From Epiperipatus broadwayi (taxonomy: Eukaryota; Onychophora; Udeonychophora; Euonychophora; Peripatidae): DNA of 64,000 nucleotides. Made by a program: the position numbers and the translations under genes. The stretch lies in contig JAQFVV010000055.1 of the NCBI GenBank assembly GCA_028023455.1, positions 6,292,030-6,356,029 of the forward strand. Direction: 5' to 3'. A model generated the notes under the pieces. The model was not told where the DNA came from. It did no database searches and saw only the letters and a program-made list of their open reading frames with translations. Below are positions 21,731 through 34,114 of this stretch, one piece after another. The number at the start of each line of letters is the position of its first letter. Position 1 is the first letter of the stretch.

Positions 21731-23134
21731 GTGAGCGATTTGAAATTTGAAAAACATAGTGTATTTTGCTTATGCTTTAAATTTTTTTTCATTTAGGTAC
21801 ATTTTTATTACTGTTATTATCAATTTCAATCTTTTTCGATCCGCTGCAAGATGAAGATCTGCAAGTTTAATTCAGTTTCTCTCCGATTCATATACTTTTC
21901 TCACCACACCAACAAAATTTCTTATTTCATTTAAGCATCTCATATGTGGTATATTGTCCTAGGTTTTAATACAATTTTGGAATTCGATTTAAAATTTTAG
22001 CTGCCCATTTATTATTATCACTTCTAGTTGTATGTTCTTCCCAGCTTTATATTTTTCTCTTTAATTCTTTCAATGATGCTGTAATAACTAATCTATTTGT
22101 TCTCCCCTGTGTATTTCATTTTCAGTCTCTTTTTATTACACCTAATATATATCTTTCCATAGTTTGTAGAACGGTCTGAAGTTTTTGATTTCTATAGTGT
22201 CCAGTTCTCAGATCCATAGGTAAGAATTAGTAAAACACATACATTAAAAAACCTTTTTCGATCACAGGCATATATTCTTTGAATGCTAAGCTACTTCTAC
22301 CAAAAGCACTTTATCCAAGTTTAATTCTATGATTAATTTCATCTATTATGTTCGCATCTGTATTAATAATCTGACCAAAGCATATGTAGTTGTAAATTTT
22401 TAATTTTGTTCTTTTGAGAAAACCTGTTAAACATTAGTTCAGTTTTTTTTAACATTTATCTTTAGTCCTACTTTCATCTGATGAAATTTTGCAACATTTT
22501 CTGAAGCTTGGAATTATTATTTGTAAAAACATCCTCTTCATATGCAAAATCTAGATGACTTAACTAATCTTCAGTTTTACTCTCTTGGCTTTCCATTTTA
22601 TTCCACAAAATACTTTTTGTAAAACTGTTGTAAAATGTATTGGAGATTATGAAATGTCATACATCTTTTCCATGTTAATCTTATCTGCTTTTACCAGGTA
22701 ATTTTAATCACTATTGCTACATTTTGATTAATATCCTTCAGAATATGTCAATGTTCTGTGACCATATCCTGATGATCCAAAGCTTTATCACTCTAGAAAT
22801 ACTTATAGAATCAAATATCCTGTCCTAATCTATAAATCTAAACATAATGGCAATTCATATTCATTGGTCCTTTCTGTAATTTCTCTCTCAATACTTGGAT
22901 ATGATATACTGTGCTGAAATCACTTTTAAATCCAATTTGTTTTTTTTGATTGGTTGGAATCCAAAGTTCGCTGTAGATAAGTTGTAATTATCTCAAAGAT
23001 TTTGTTCAGATCTGAAGAATTATAAGCTTGTAATTTCTAATATCTTCTTTATCATCTTTTTTTAAATATCACTATTATTTTCTCTTTCTTATTGCATTGC
23101 CAAATCCATATAATATAAATACCATCCATATTCT

Positions 23135-23325
23135 TTATTACTTTTTAAAATGCTTTTTTAAATCCACTATTAACAGTTTCAATTGCCCCACCAATCTTCT
23201 TCATAACTTTTACTTTGGATATATAAGTAGAAGTTCTGAAGAAGATTGCTGGGGCAATCGAAATTGTCAATAGTGGATTGTAAAAAAGCGTTGTAAAAAG
23301 TAATAAAGAATATAGATGATATTAA
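23135..23325. mobile_element. Small fold-back with hammerhead-like motif
   Basis: Arms of about 80-90 bp (TTACTTTTTAAAATGC and AATCCACTATTAACA with their inverses) flank a short centre near 23222. The right arm contains CTGAAGA, GATTGC, a 4-nt loop, GCAATC and GAAA (23236-23263), a complete stem with matching core letters. It is inserted in RTE copy 4 RT sequence. Confidence 0.7.
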
Positions 23326-23767
23326 TATCATTATTACTACCGCATTTTCCCAATCATCTGGTATATCTTTATCATTTAGACATTTGGGTATATAGCTTTG
23401 CCAACAATATTTTTATTTATTCAGCTGCTTCTTTTACAATATCAATATAATTTCTTCATTTCTTTGAGTGTTCTCATCTTCATTGATTTAACTGCATGTC
23501 TTACCTTTTCATTTAAAGTCCTGGGCAATTCAGATGTAATTATTCTAGGTTTCTTTTTTGCTTTTTATTACTACAGTATATAATTCTCTATAGATCTCTT
23601 CCACACATTTCATGATATCTCTGTTTTTAATATTGATAAAGCAACTTACCTTCTAATATCAAGATGTTTTCCGCTTTGAGAATTTTTATTTTTTTCAATT
23701 ACTTTTTTTTCCTGCTAATTCACAGTTATATTTTTTAAAATCATTATTAACTTGTGATTATACTATT

Positions 23768-24004
23768 TTACAAAATTCTAGATACCTTGGTTGCATTTCT
23801 TAATAGATTGAGAGTTATCTTCTTATTGATTTCACTCAAGTCTGAACCATCTTCAGAATCTGTTAATATTTTAAAACGATTTGCAAGTTCTAATTTAAAT
23901 TCATCGGAGTCTTTCTGAAGATTCGGAATATCAACTTTTGTAATGGTGTTTTGTCTCGAATTTTGTATTACCACGTATCGTACATCTCGGTAATCAACGA
24001 TCAC
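23768..24004 (-). pseudogene. RTE EN-to-RT linker (copy 4)
   Basis: The 78-codon frame begins IVDYRDVRYVVIQNSRQNTI, the strand after the endonuclease SDH box. It continues KVDIPNLQKDSDEFKLELAN and RFKILTDSEDGSDLSEINKK, the acidic linker of RTE proteins ahead of RT. It has no catalytic residues of its own. The equivalent region of the copy at 57280-59840 has similar order (about 59240 down to 59050). Confidence 0.6.
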
Positions 24005-24597
24005 TTTCCGTGTTGAATCTGTTAAAACCTTTACCGTCTTTAAATATATATTTTCTGTTAATCAAAATAATACTATTAAATCGTGCTTTCACACTTAATG
24101 CGATTTTGCTGTGCCTTCATTCGGATGCTTCCATATTTAGTTTCCATTTAACATTTTCCTCATTGAAAGAATTCATTATATTAGTTAATAATTTTTTCCC
24201 CTGGGAACTTCCCAAATCTGTGTTCTTTTTGATTTCTGATACCTTAACTAAATTTACACATAGAACTTCCATTTACCGATTCTAGCATTAAAGTATCCCA
24301 TAATAGTTTTAACATGTTTGTTCGATCGAAAGCATTTTATGCATCTATATAATAATCCTCTCTTTCCTCACTACCATGAGAATTTGTTGTGGCATAAATC
24401 TGAATAATCTGCATTTAGTATCTCCATTAATTTGAATAACTATTTCACTCTGATATCCATCAATCTCCACAATTTTGTTCATCCATTTTTATTTTTAATG
24501 AATCTTAATCCATTTGTGCTTCCATTATTGGTGTGTTTGTGATAAAATACACACCCTCTTTTTAAATCAATTGTCTCTTCATTTTTTTTTTCATAAT

Positions 24598-24838
24598 TTA
24601 ATAAAATTCAACTATGACCAGTATATTAGACAGTTCTTCTTCACTTAGTACCAGTGTTCCTTCACTTGGAAAATCATACGCGGGTATTGGCGCTAAATAA
24701 AAGGACATCATGAAACAGCAGCTTAGGTCTGCAGTCAGAAGACTTTTAGCATTCTTTACTTTCAACCACCAAATGAGCCTTAGCTGGTTTTTTACACTCT
24801 CCAGGGAATAAGGATACAAATTTAGTTTTATTTATCAT
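24598..24838 (-). pseudogene. RTE ORF N-terminus (copy 4)
   Basis: The minus strand starts MINKTKFVSLFPGECKKPAK at about 24838 and, after a shift, gives LRLIWWLKVKNAKSLLTADL. It corresponds to the segment with WPFLGGC near 13560 in copy 3. This is the start of the RTE protein just ahead of the endonuclease domain. One frameshift breaks it early. Confidence 0.5.
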
Positions 24839-25190
24839 GATTGTAAGTATATATAAGAAAAAAAAAAATCATTCATACAGAGATTCATTTTGCCTTCATG
24901 GAAATTCACTTGATATTTTCAGTTAAGACCTATTAGATAATTGAGAAGAAAGACCATGATATTTCTTGATATTAAGCTCAGCGATATAAAAGCTGGTTAA
25001 TTTATTAGTTGGCTAATGGATATTGTAAGTAATCCATCTATATTCATTTATCATATGAATAATCATATAGTAATAACTGCTGCAAGTGGTCATTAGAAAT
25101 TTTCTGTGCTGGGTTCTTTAAAGGTCTTAAAGAAAAATCAACAGGTATCCTTTCAGTTAATAGAAGATTTTTTTCTACAGCTTTTTTTTT

Positions 25191-25635
25191 TCATACTGGT
25201 TATTAATTACATATTTTGATTATCACTCCTGCATATTAATAAATACATAGTGGTTATTTTTAATTCTAGCATCTTCATAAATAAAATAGAATGATCAATT
25301 CGCTTTTCACACAACGAAATATTGCGATCTCAATTTAACTCAGTGACTGATCAGTTATTTTGGCTATCAGTTGGAAACATTTATTCTGGATTGAAGAAAA
25401 GAACAATAAAAGTTTGAATTTAATTTGAAACAATGTACTTACATGAAATTGGCTTTTCAGAATTAGTTTACTATGAAAATGAAATATTGATTACGATTCA
25501 ATCCAGAAAATGATTTATGATTCTCAATCTCTAATGTATCCCCAAATGTAGAAATAATTACGCGCTCTATTGAAGTGTCAGTTTCACATTAATTACTTGA
25601 TTTATTTTTTTAATAAATTTATTAAAATTCTCTTT
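25191..25635. other. AT-rich spacer, nothing recognised
   Basis: No element boundary, coding potential or palindrome was seen. Confidence 0.4.
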
Positions 25636-25890
25636 TCATTATTATCATCATTGTCAATTATTATCAATCCACTGCAGGATGGTATCCAAGTTCAATCCGT
25701 CTTCTCTAATCTTTAGCCTCTCTTCTCCACATCACCCCAGCATCCATCTCACATGTAGTTTCTTTCTAGGTCTTTTACAATCTCTTGGAATCCAGTTTAA
25801 GATTTCAACTGTTCATCTATTATCATCTCTTTTGGCAATATGTCCAGCCCAACTCCACTTCACTATCAATGACGTCAATAACACCTGTTT
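25636..25890 (-). mobile_element. RTE 3' end fragment
   Basis: The inverse of the RTE 3' segment: ATCATCATTGTCAATTATT tail, CCACTGCAGGATGGTATCC, TCTCTTCTCCACATCACCCC and TTTCTAGGTCTTTTACAATC. It lacks everything upstream of the last coding block. Confidence 0.8.
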
Positions 25891-26884
25891 GTGTTTTCAT
25901 TATGTATATATTTTTAATCTTTCCAGTATACATCAAATTATATGCACTTACATAAATGATAATTATATACAAATGTATTAATTACTCTTTCCTAAATTAT
26001 ATCATTTCATTGTATTTCTTAATTAGTCAAAAAGTTTTAGAGATTGTCAATAGAATAAATTACACACTACTGGTCTACAATGATGCCTTATGCATTATGA
26101 ATATTACACATAAATTAAATTTTAAAATCTTTCTAATATCTGAAATATCTTCTTGGGTTCTTATATATAAGTGGTATATAAACTATGAAAGAATATTGGC
26201 TTTGTATCTTCGAATGGTGAATTGTAAGTTAAATTTTAAAATTTTATGTATAGATGGTCTGTAAATTAAGAAAGGATGTTGGCCCTGACTTCTGTTGATG
26301 AATTGATGTGTAGAAATTTTCAGATTATTTGCTAGTAAGTAGGTCTTAATGCAAGAATGAAGATCCTTTTTTATTCTTATTATAATTAGACCTCTGCTTA
26401 CACATCTTAAGATGATGTCAAGAATTAATTCACTTCTACCTATCTTAATTCCTAAGTATATGTGAAGATGAAATAAAAATACAGTAAGTCGCATTTATAA
26501 ATTTATTTATGTGTTTATTATATTAAATTTTAATAATGAAATAAAAAGATTGGGGATCAAGAAAATAAAATTAATAAAAAAAAAAGTTCCAAAACAGGAA
26601 TCAATTTGAAGTAACCTAGCCTTTTCAATTTTTAATATTCTTCTACTGATACATTTTCTCATTTTTCTTTGTCAATGTTTCTCTCTAATAATAGATTCTT
26701 AGTTTTCATTTTTTTGCTCACATTTGTCAGAAGTGATACATTTTATTCACCCTCCAGATTTTTATCTACAATTATAAGGCAAATCTTTATTTTAATTCTC
26801 ATCTCTATTGTTTTCTCATATCATTTGATTTTTCTTTAACCACATTATGGTATATTTTGTCTCCCTAGCAATCTTTTTTTTTAC
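25891..26884. other. AT-rich DNA with weak internal repetition
   Basis: TTAAATTTTAAAATC-type blocks recur near 26115 and 26230. The 100-codon frames on both strands have low complexity and show no recognisable domain. Confidence 0.35.
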
Positions 26885-27165
26885 ATAGAGGCAAAATTCA
26901 ATACAGTAGCGCCACTCAGTGCAAGCCAGAGTAATCAATGATGTAGGAAAGTTTGTGCATAAAATCCCTATCTAGTGCCTGAGTAGTGCAAGCTCAAGCA
27001 TGAGATAGAGATTTTGTTCAGACACAAGATAGGGATTTTATGCACAAACTTTCCTACATCCATTGATTACTCTGGCTTGCACTGAGTAGCGCTACTGTAT
27101 GGAGAATTTTGCCTCTGTGTAAGCGGCTTGTGTAAGCATAAAGAATGATGATCATGTGATGTTAA
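26885..27165. mobile_element. Fold-back family A copy 5 (both arms)
   Basis: The palindrome is centred near 27000, with AGTAGCGC..ACTCAGTGCAAG and its inverse, and AAAGTTTGTGCATAAAATCC and its inverse. It ends GATGATCATGTGATGTT. It is among the most symmetrical copies. Confidence 0.8.
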
Positions 27166-27399
27166 GTGTTAGTAATAACCTCCTAATCAAAGCATAAGTG
27201 ATGCCTAAGTTAATATAAATCTTTGCTATAAATAAAATATATAAAAAACAGTATTTATCTGAAGGATTGTAATGAAAGTATATTAGATGTGGTAATATGA
27301 TAGACTCCTTCAAATCCTCTCATTAAATGTTTGAATGTATAGAAAGTTTAAATTTTTCTATACATTCAACATTTAATGATAGATGATGGAATAGTCCAA
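27166..27399. other. AT-rich spacer with a short inverted repeat
   Basis: ACATTTAAT..ATGTATAGAAA near 27325-27380 is inverted on itself; it resembles 40020-40035. No gene. Confidence 0.35.
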
Positions 27400-27690
27400 C
27401 ATATTATCATGTATAAAAGAACTTATACCGTGTCAGGTCTACATGACTATGCAGGTGAATTTGCATTAGTTAAAAACCTTAGGATTTTTTTTTTTATTTT
27501 CAGGCTATTAGTTTGAATATTTAGTGGTAAGTCATTAATTCCAGCTTTGAACCCTAAATCCCGATGTAGACAAAAGCCAGAAATTAATCTGAGTATGTGG
27601 GTAATAAAATACTATACCATCTGGATCTTGATTACTGGTATTTTCAGTAGATGGCTCTGGAGTAAGTAAACTGAGAAAAGATGTTACTGC
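27400..27690 (+). repeat. Dispersed repeat family D, copy 2
   Basis: It shares GTCAGGTCTACATGACTATG, a T-run with TTTCAGGC, CAAAAGCCAGAAATTA, ATACTATACCATCTG and CAGTAGATG with copies at 10301 and 52590. Confidence 0.5.
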
Positions 27691-27896
27691 CATGCTTATT
27701 TATTTTACACATCGTGGAGACTTCCAATAAGTTTTAATATTATTTGATATTTTTTTAAAATATTAATTTCCGATCCTTCTGCTTTAAGCAGACTGGGGTT
27801 TTCAGTTAACTTCTAATCATCTGTAAAGACATTCCCATAATCTTCAATACTTTTTCTTCCTCTTTCCTTCTTCATTTTTGCTTTTTTTATATAACG

Positions 27897-30015
27897 TATA
27901 ATAACAACATTCCTCTCTTCTTACACTTTAAAGCAAAATATATTTATTAATTTTACAGTTTCGACTATTCCTTGCAGTCTTCGTCAGATCTACAAAATTT
28001 AAACATATCAATACAACCATATTTCATACATATATCTATTATAATGTTACAATTTAACCAACTTAATTATTAACATCACTTTATTCATTAAACTTACTAT
28101 TGTATAACTTTTAAATTCTATTTTACCCTTTATTTTATTATTTTTATTCTTAATTATTATCATATTTATATTTATTCACCTTTTACCCCTGCCATAATTT
28201 TATAAATTCAATGTAATATTTATGAAACCTTTTTTATATTACTATATTCATGTATTTAATCTTATTTTACATTTCACTTAACTTAATTTTTTATTATCTT
28301 ATTCCATTTCTTAATTCCATTTTATCCATATTTTATTTCTCCTTCTTTCATTTACTTAATTTTTATAAAATTCTTTTTATTCTTATATGTATTTTTATTT
28401 CTTACCTTATTATCTACTTTTACTCTCTTTCCTCCACCATTTTCATTCCCCTCATACATCCTACTTTCTTTTTAACTATATACAGCTCCCTTTATTATCT
28501 ATTATACAAACTACTTTTTTTAAATTAATTTTCACTGTTTATTTTTTTATTTATTTTATACTAAGATAATAATAATGTGTGCATTTTATACTAAGATAGT
28601 TTTTAAACCTCCTCTATTAATACTTGGATTAATCTTTTTTATTAAAATTGCCTCCCTTATTTTTCTATCCCTCCTACTCACTTGCATAACTTATCATTCT
28701 AATATTCTCTTTTTTTAGGTTATGACCTGTCTCCATAAAATGCATATACACCGGTGAGCCTCTATCATTTATTATAAGGAAATAAATAGAATAAAAGATT
28801 TTAAGAAAAATGAATATCCAGAAAAGATAATAAAAAAGAATATAAAAAAGATAGTAGTGTTATATAAAAAAGAGGGAAAGGAAGAGGGGAAAAGAAAAGA
28901 AGGAATACATAGGAATAAAAGTTAATGATAGTATAGTAAGGAGAATTAATAATATTAGAAAAATTAATAAAGAATTTTAAAATGATATTAAATATAAAGT
29001 AGTGAATAAAAGGAAGAAAAGTGTAATCGATATTTTAGATAATAGGTATATAAGTGGGAAAAAGAAATATATAAAGGGGTTTATGAGGTAGAATGTAGAA
29101 AATGTAACAATAAAGAGATTACAAATAAATATATTGGTGAGACAAAAATTCAATATATACTAGGTTAAAACAACATAAATATTATAGAGGATCACCAGTA
29201 TATATGCATTTTATGGAAACAGGTCATAACCTAGAAAAAGAGAATATTAGAATGATAAGTTATGCAATTAGTAGGAGGGATAGAAAAATAAGGGAGGCAA
29301 TTTTAATAAAAAAGATTAATCGAAGTATTAATAGAGAAGGGTTTAAAAACTATCTTAGTATAAAATAAATAAAAAAATAAACAGTGAAAACTAATAAAAA
29401 AAAGTAGTTTGTATAATAGATAATAAAGGTCACTGTATAGTAGTTAAAAAGAAAGTAGGCTGTATGATGGGATAGAAAATGGTGGAGGAAAGAGGGTAAA
29501 AGTAGATAATAAGATAAGAAATAATAATAAAAATACATATAAGAATAAAAATAATTTTATAAAAATTAAATAAATGAAAGAAGAAGGAATAAAATATGGA
29601 TAAAATGAAATTAAGGAATGGAATAAGATAATAAAAAATTAAGATAATAAGTGAAATGTAAAATAAGGTTGAATATAGTAATATAAAAAAGGTTTCATAA
29701 ATATTACATGGAATTTATAAAATTATGGCAGGGGTAAAAGGTGACTAAATATAAATATGATAATAATTAAGAATAAAAATAATAAAATAAAGGATAAAAT
29801 CGAATATAAAAGTTATACAATAGTAAGTTTAATGAATAAAGTGATGTTAATAATTAAGTTGGTTAAATTGTAACATTATAACAGATATATATATATGAAA
29901 TATGGCTGTATTGATATAATGTTTAAATTTTTTAGATCTGACGAAGACTGCTAGGAATAATCGAAACTGTAAAATTAATAAATATATTTTGCTTTAAAGT
30001 GTAAGAAGAGAGGAA
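27897..30015 (+). mobile_element. PLE remnant bounded by inverted arms of about 0.8-0.9 kb
   Basis: The left arm (about 27897-28765) is the inverse of the right arm (about 29175-30015). Between and into the right arm runs a decayed GIY-YIG gene on the + strand. Each arm holds the PLE terminus: CTGACGA..GAAAC at 29938-29967, and its inverse at 27958-27987, where the stem GACT/AGTC is intact. The structure fits a PLE whose 3' half was joined to an inverted copy. The long low-complexity open frames in the arms are not genes. Confidence 0.78.
29075..29368 (+). pseudogene. PLE GIY-YIG endonuclease fragment
   Basis: The frame reads GVYEVECRKCNNKEITNKYI then GET, which is the GIY..YIG pair with the CxxC insertion seen in PLE endonucleases. 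After one frameshift near 29160 it continues RLKQHKYYRG, VYMHFMETGHNLEKENIRMI and RRDRKIREAILIKKINRSIN. The last carries the catalytic Glu region (REA). It ends at a TAA at 29366-29368. The RT part is missing. The left arm holds an inverse partial copy of its C-terminus (about 28600-28765). Confidence 0.75.
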
Positions 30016-30531
30016 TGTTGTTATTATATTTATTGAGATCTTGATATTGATGAGAGAATATGTAACATCTCAGGATCATTCGCCAAATTATTTCATTCTT
30101 TGCATTTTTATTTGCATCATTAGCTTTACACTTAAAAGTCCGTTGATAGACACGAGTTAAGAATACTTGATTTTTTTGTTTACTGGCAAAGGATATTTTT
30201 GTAGCTGGAAATCTTTTTTGACTTTTTTTTTACGTAGTATAAGAAGTATTTCATAACTTGTAAAAGTTTTATTTAGTATGTACTAGAATCATTTTTTTTG
30301 TGTGTGTGTCCAATAATATTATTAAAAAATATGGCTCCACTTTTTCACCATATTTTTATACGTATTCATTTATATTTACAATCTATGCCATTTTTTTGGA
30401 GCTTCTGACAACCAATGTTATTATTACTGATTAAGGATGCAAATAAAGCATTTGTTTCTGTTGCCTCTAGCATATGATATGTTTTGGCATAAAATTAAGG
30501 TGGGTTCGATACAACTCATATATATATATAT
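30016..30531. other. Spacer, possible short LINE RT trace
   Basis: It is mostly AT-rich. LAYDMFWHKIKVGSIQ near 30470 resembles the AFD..WH..L block of LINE RTs, but it is too short to assign. A TA run at 30517-30530 is the LTR element's target region. Confidence 0.35.
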
Positions 30532-33500
30532 TATACCGGTCAAGCTAGCACATTCGCGCAACAGAATCCAGAGTCCAAGCAAAGATACCAAGCCGACCAG
30601 TAGGAGATGGTTAGATCTCGAGACTGACCGCACTTCAACTCCTTCACCTGTGCTCCAAGACTCACGACCCTACGGATGACCACCTTGAAGATACATATAG
30701 ATATTATTTCAACCGCGAGCCGACATAGGCCAGGAAGAAGCAATGAGACTCATAACAAAAAAAATGGCATTTATCAACCCTATATCTTTAAAACTAATTA
30801 ATGCATAGGAAATCACATATATAATATAAAGAATTTTGAATTGGATTGAAATAAAATAAGATCGAGAGCAGAGTAATTTATTAAATTGTATGTTTATTTT
30901 TGTAGATTAAATTTGACGATTTTTATATATATCATTCTTGCATTTTACAATTAAAATGCGCGTAGCATCTAACATTTTTGGAGAGCGCTTTAACCTTCTC
31001 TCCTTACAATTAAACTTATTTTACATTTGTTGTGCTATTCGATGAAATTAAATATTGTTTTCATCATTTGCTTTATTATCTTATTGATCAGTCACTGCAT
31101 TGTAGCCATGGGGCAGATTATGCTAATCCCTCTTATTTCATGGTTTTCAGCTAAGTAATCAGACTAAGCCTTGTTTTCACATATATGTGAAACATTTAAA
31201 GTCAAATTTATCTATAATATTATTATTTCAAACTATTGTGCATGAGACCGAAACTAGCTCTTGAATATGCCAGGCAATGGCTGAAATTTAATTTAAGGGA
31301 GGAAGAGTTGGCAACCAAAAGAACCAATGCGCTATAGCGCTGGTAAACAATTATAATAAATGTTGCTCTGCGGATGGATTAATATTTAGGGTTTTGTGAT
31401 CAACACCGGAGCCCTATGACCGATCGCCATGCTGCTAAAGAGGGTTGGGGTAGCTAACACTATTGCCTGGAATTTGACGTCAGGTCTTATTCGTGTGCGA
31501 CCCAAGGAGTGTAAGAGGGATGGCCGTTCCGAGTCCCATCTTAAAGAAAAATGCAACATAACGGGAAAGTTTAAATGTATAATAAAATTATCACATCCGC
31601 CAAGCAAAAGAGTTGAAATAATTTAATATTTAGCCACGAGAACGATAGCTAATCAATGGAATCATTAGCGCCAACTCTAATATAGCATTTTAATAATCAT
31701 ATGCTATACGTGCGCGTACTTTTAAATATTCTTTGCTTTCTAGTTTCAATCTCAAATAACACATTTGATTACGCGATTAATTAATAAAAACAAAAAAGGG
31801 GAAAAAAGTATATTTGGAGGGCTTTTACAAAATGAAATAGATAACAAATATACTTATTCAAGGCTTGGATATTGCTTAGTGAAAATTAAATTGAAATTTA
31901 CTTTGGGTTAAAACAAGATTCCCATTTTAAAATTGCCCACAAATAATTAAATAATCAAGGTCAAAATAATAATCAGCACATAGCCAATTCTTAACAGTTA
32001 TTTAAGAGGGTTTCGAAACAGCGTGCATTAAGCTACGATAAATAATTATTAAATGAAGAGGGGTCATTCTCTCTTCTCTTTATTATTAATATTGCATGCC
32101 CGCTGTTTCGAGGCATTAGCATATAATTTATATTTAGAAAAAAATAAAAAAAGAAATAAAGAAACCATAGTCACAACTGCAGTGAGAAAATTGAAAATAA
32201 AATTATTAAAATCATTTAGTTAGGAAACATTAGAAAGTAGGTCAGAATTATATAATTAAATTTAAGAATAAAATTTTACATTTAGCAATTTACTTGAATT
32301 CAAGATTTTAGAATTAAAATACATTTTATAAGTCTAGACTTAAAGAAAAATTAATATATTGAACTGCAGTTAGAAATGGTGAGGTTGCCGGTCATCTTGT
32401 AGTACTTGAGCTGGAGTTACAGGAGTCTTGGTGGCGGCTTGCGGCATCATCTTCTTCCCACGGTTAGAGCGGAGCTATTATGGCGGCATACTGGTGATGG
32501 TGGTTTTTGGATGGAAGTAAAGGCCCGTCGCCTTCACTCTGGAGCTTAGCCTAGGCTGCCTGTTTTAGCCCGACATTTTCTCTCGCACAGATATAAAAAT
32601 TATTGTCTTAACTGGATGTCAAAATGTTCACGGTTGCTTTTGGTTCAGGATACACGCTGGATTCAAAAGCTTAACGATGATCAAAGAAGGCAAAACTTCA
32701 CAGATGTAGCATTCAAGCTGTAAAGATTTCAAAGATTCAAAGCTGTCAAGGTTTCAAAAAAGTCAAGATCTAAGATGGCTCCTCCACTTTACATGGCCTT
32801 TTTAAAATGATCCCTTATCAGCCCACACACCTTGGAATTTCGTCTCCATCAAGATTACAAAATTTTTAATTTGCTTATTCAATTAGTGGTTGATTTCAAA
32901 CATGCTGACATTCCTTTTAGGTGTTATAACTTTTCTTTGATTATCAAATTTTAATTAAATCGAATTTTAATCAGTTTAATCCGATATTAGATTTTATTTT
33001 AATTAGTCAGGAATTTTGTTCTGATTTTATAATTTATGTGTAAAATCCCTGCTGTAAACATATTTTTAATTAGCGAGGTCTCCAAAATAATTTAGAATCA
33101 ATTAGCTAGATTATTTTAAAATTGGCTTTCTTTTTAGAAACCTAAGGCAGGTGTGGCATATACTGATACAATTGTTTACAGCAAAAACTTTACTAAACTT
33201 TTAATTCTCCGAAAATACTTTTATTTTTAGAAAAAAAATCTTTTTTTTCTTTTTAAAAAGAAGCTTGTCAGCGCATTTGCAATCAATCACCCTTTCAATG
33301 TGTTTTTACATTAAATTGGTTTATAATAAAAATGAAACTTAAAATTTAATAAATATTTTAATCACGCCACTATGCTATATATATATATTCAATATAGGTG
33401 GATTATATTCCCACATACGAATTTAAGTAATAAATTAATAAATTGACGCTACATTATTACTGTTTAAAAATATTACGCGATAAAATTATACGCTATAACT

Positions 33501-33689
33501 CTGGCAATACTATTCAATTATAGCGTTCTTTCGTATGTGCATATATAATGCTGTTGATATAGCCGTGATTGCAATTTTTAGCTTACAAATCTTAATTTAG
33601 ACTTATTAAACAGGTTTGAACTTAGCACAGACGAGTGGGTTATTAGGATGGTTGGTGAAACGGTGAGGGATTTGAAGACAACCGTTTCA
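30532..33689 (-). repeat. 3' LTR (minus orientation)
   Basis: It is 3158 bp and matches 36593-39751 along its whole length, with a constant 6061-bp offset until a one-base T-run difference near 33240/39300. Short open frames in it occur at identical places in the other LTR and are not considered genes. Confidence 0.93.
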
Positions 33690-34114
33690 TTTCCGTAAAC
33701 TTACAAAAAAAAACAATTAAAAAAAATGACCTTGCTACAATCATGACTTTGAATTTTCGTTATCAATTTGTTAAATAATTTCCTATTTTCCCATGCACAT
33801 AAACTTATTTACTTGCTGCGCTAAGGGATTTATTTATCAGTACCTTTATACTTACGACTCTCCTACCACCAAAAAAAAAACATAACGCGCAATAAAACTA
33901 ATATCAAGAGCAATATACACATTAAATCACCAATCAATCATAAAAAAAAATCATGCAATCTCAATAAATCTGAATTAATATCCAAATGGATATTTGTCAG
34001 TTAGAATGGGGTAGACATGTTAGTTTTTTTTTTTTTAAATATGCAGTATATATATTTAATGTTTTTGGGGGAGGGACAGATCCTTTTTTTTTTTTTTTTA
34101 TAGCTAATAAATTT
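33690..34114. other. LTR element interior, 3' non-coding part
   Basis: It contains A- and T-runs and a G-rich patch (TGGGGGAGGG near 34065). Next to the 3' LTR I found no convincing polypurine tract on the minus strand. Confidence 0.5.

Larger units (their letters stand above)
21800..25190 (-). mobile_element. RTE-type LINE copy 4, near full length
   Basis: Read on the minus strand it has the 5' region (25190-24890), a Met-started N-terminus (about 24836), endonuclease with GYFNARIG (near 24290), linker (24004-23768), RT (about 23550-22500, with FADD decayed to FAYE near 22550) and the 3' segment ending about 21800. A small fold-back (about 23135-23325) interrupts the RT. Frameshifts and stops are many. 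It is the only copy where 5' region, EN, RT and 3' end are all present in order. Confidence 0.72.

Noticed and set aside
28250-28569. Open frames of 60-92 codons rich in Leu, Phe, Tyr and Ile, looking like membrane proteins
   Set aside because: They lie in an arm of a PLE palindrome with extreme T/C bias; hydrophobicity follows from composition, and the inverse arm gives the same frame at 29350-29538.
30437-30520. LINE RT fragment (LAYDMFWHKIKVG)
   Set aside because: Under 30 codons with no second RT box nearby; kept only as a remark in the spacer entry.
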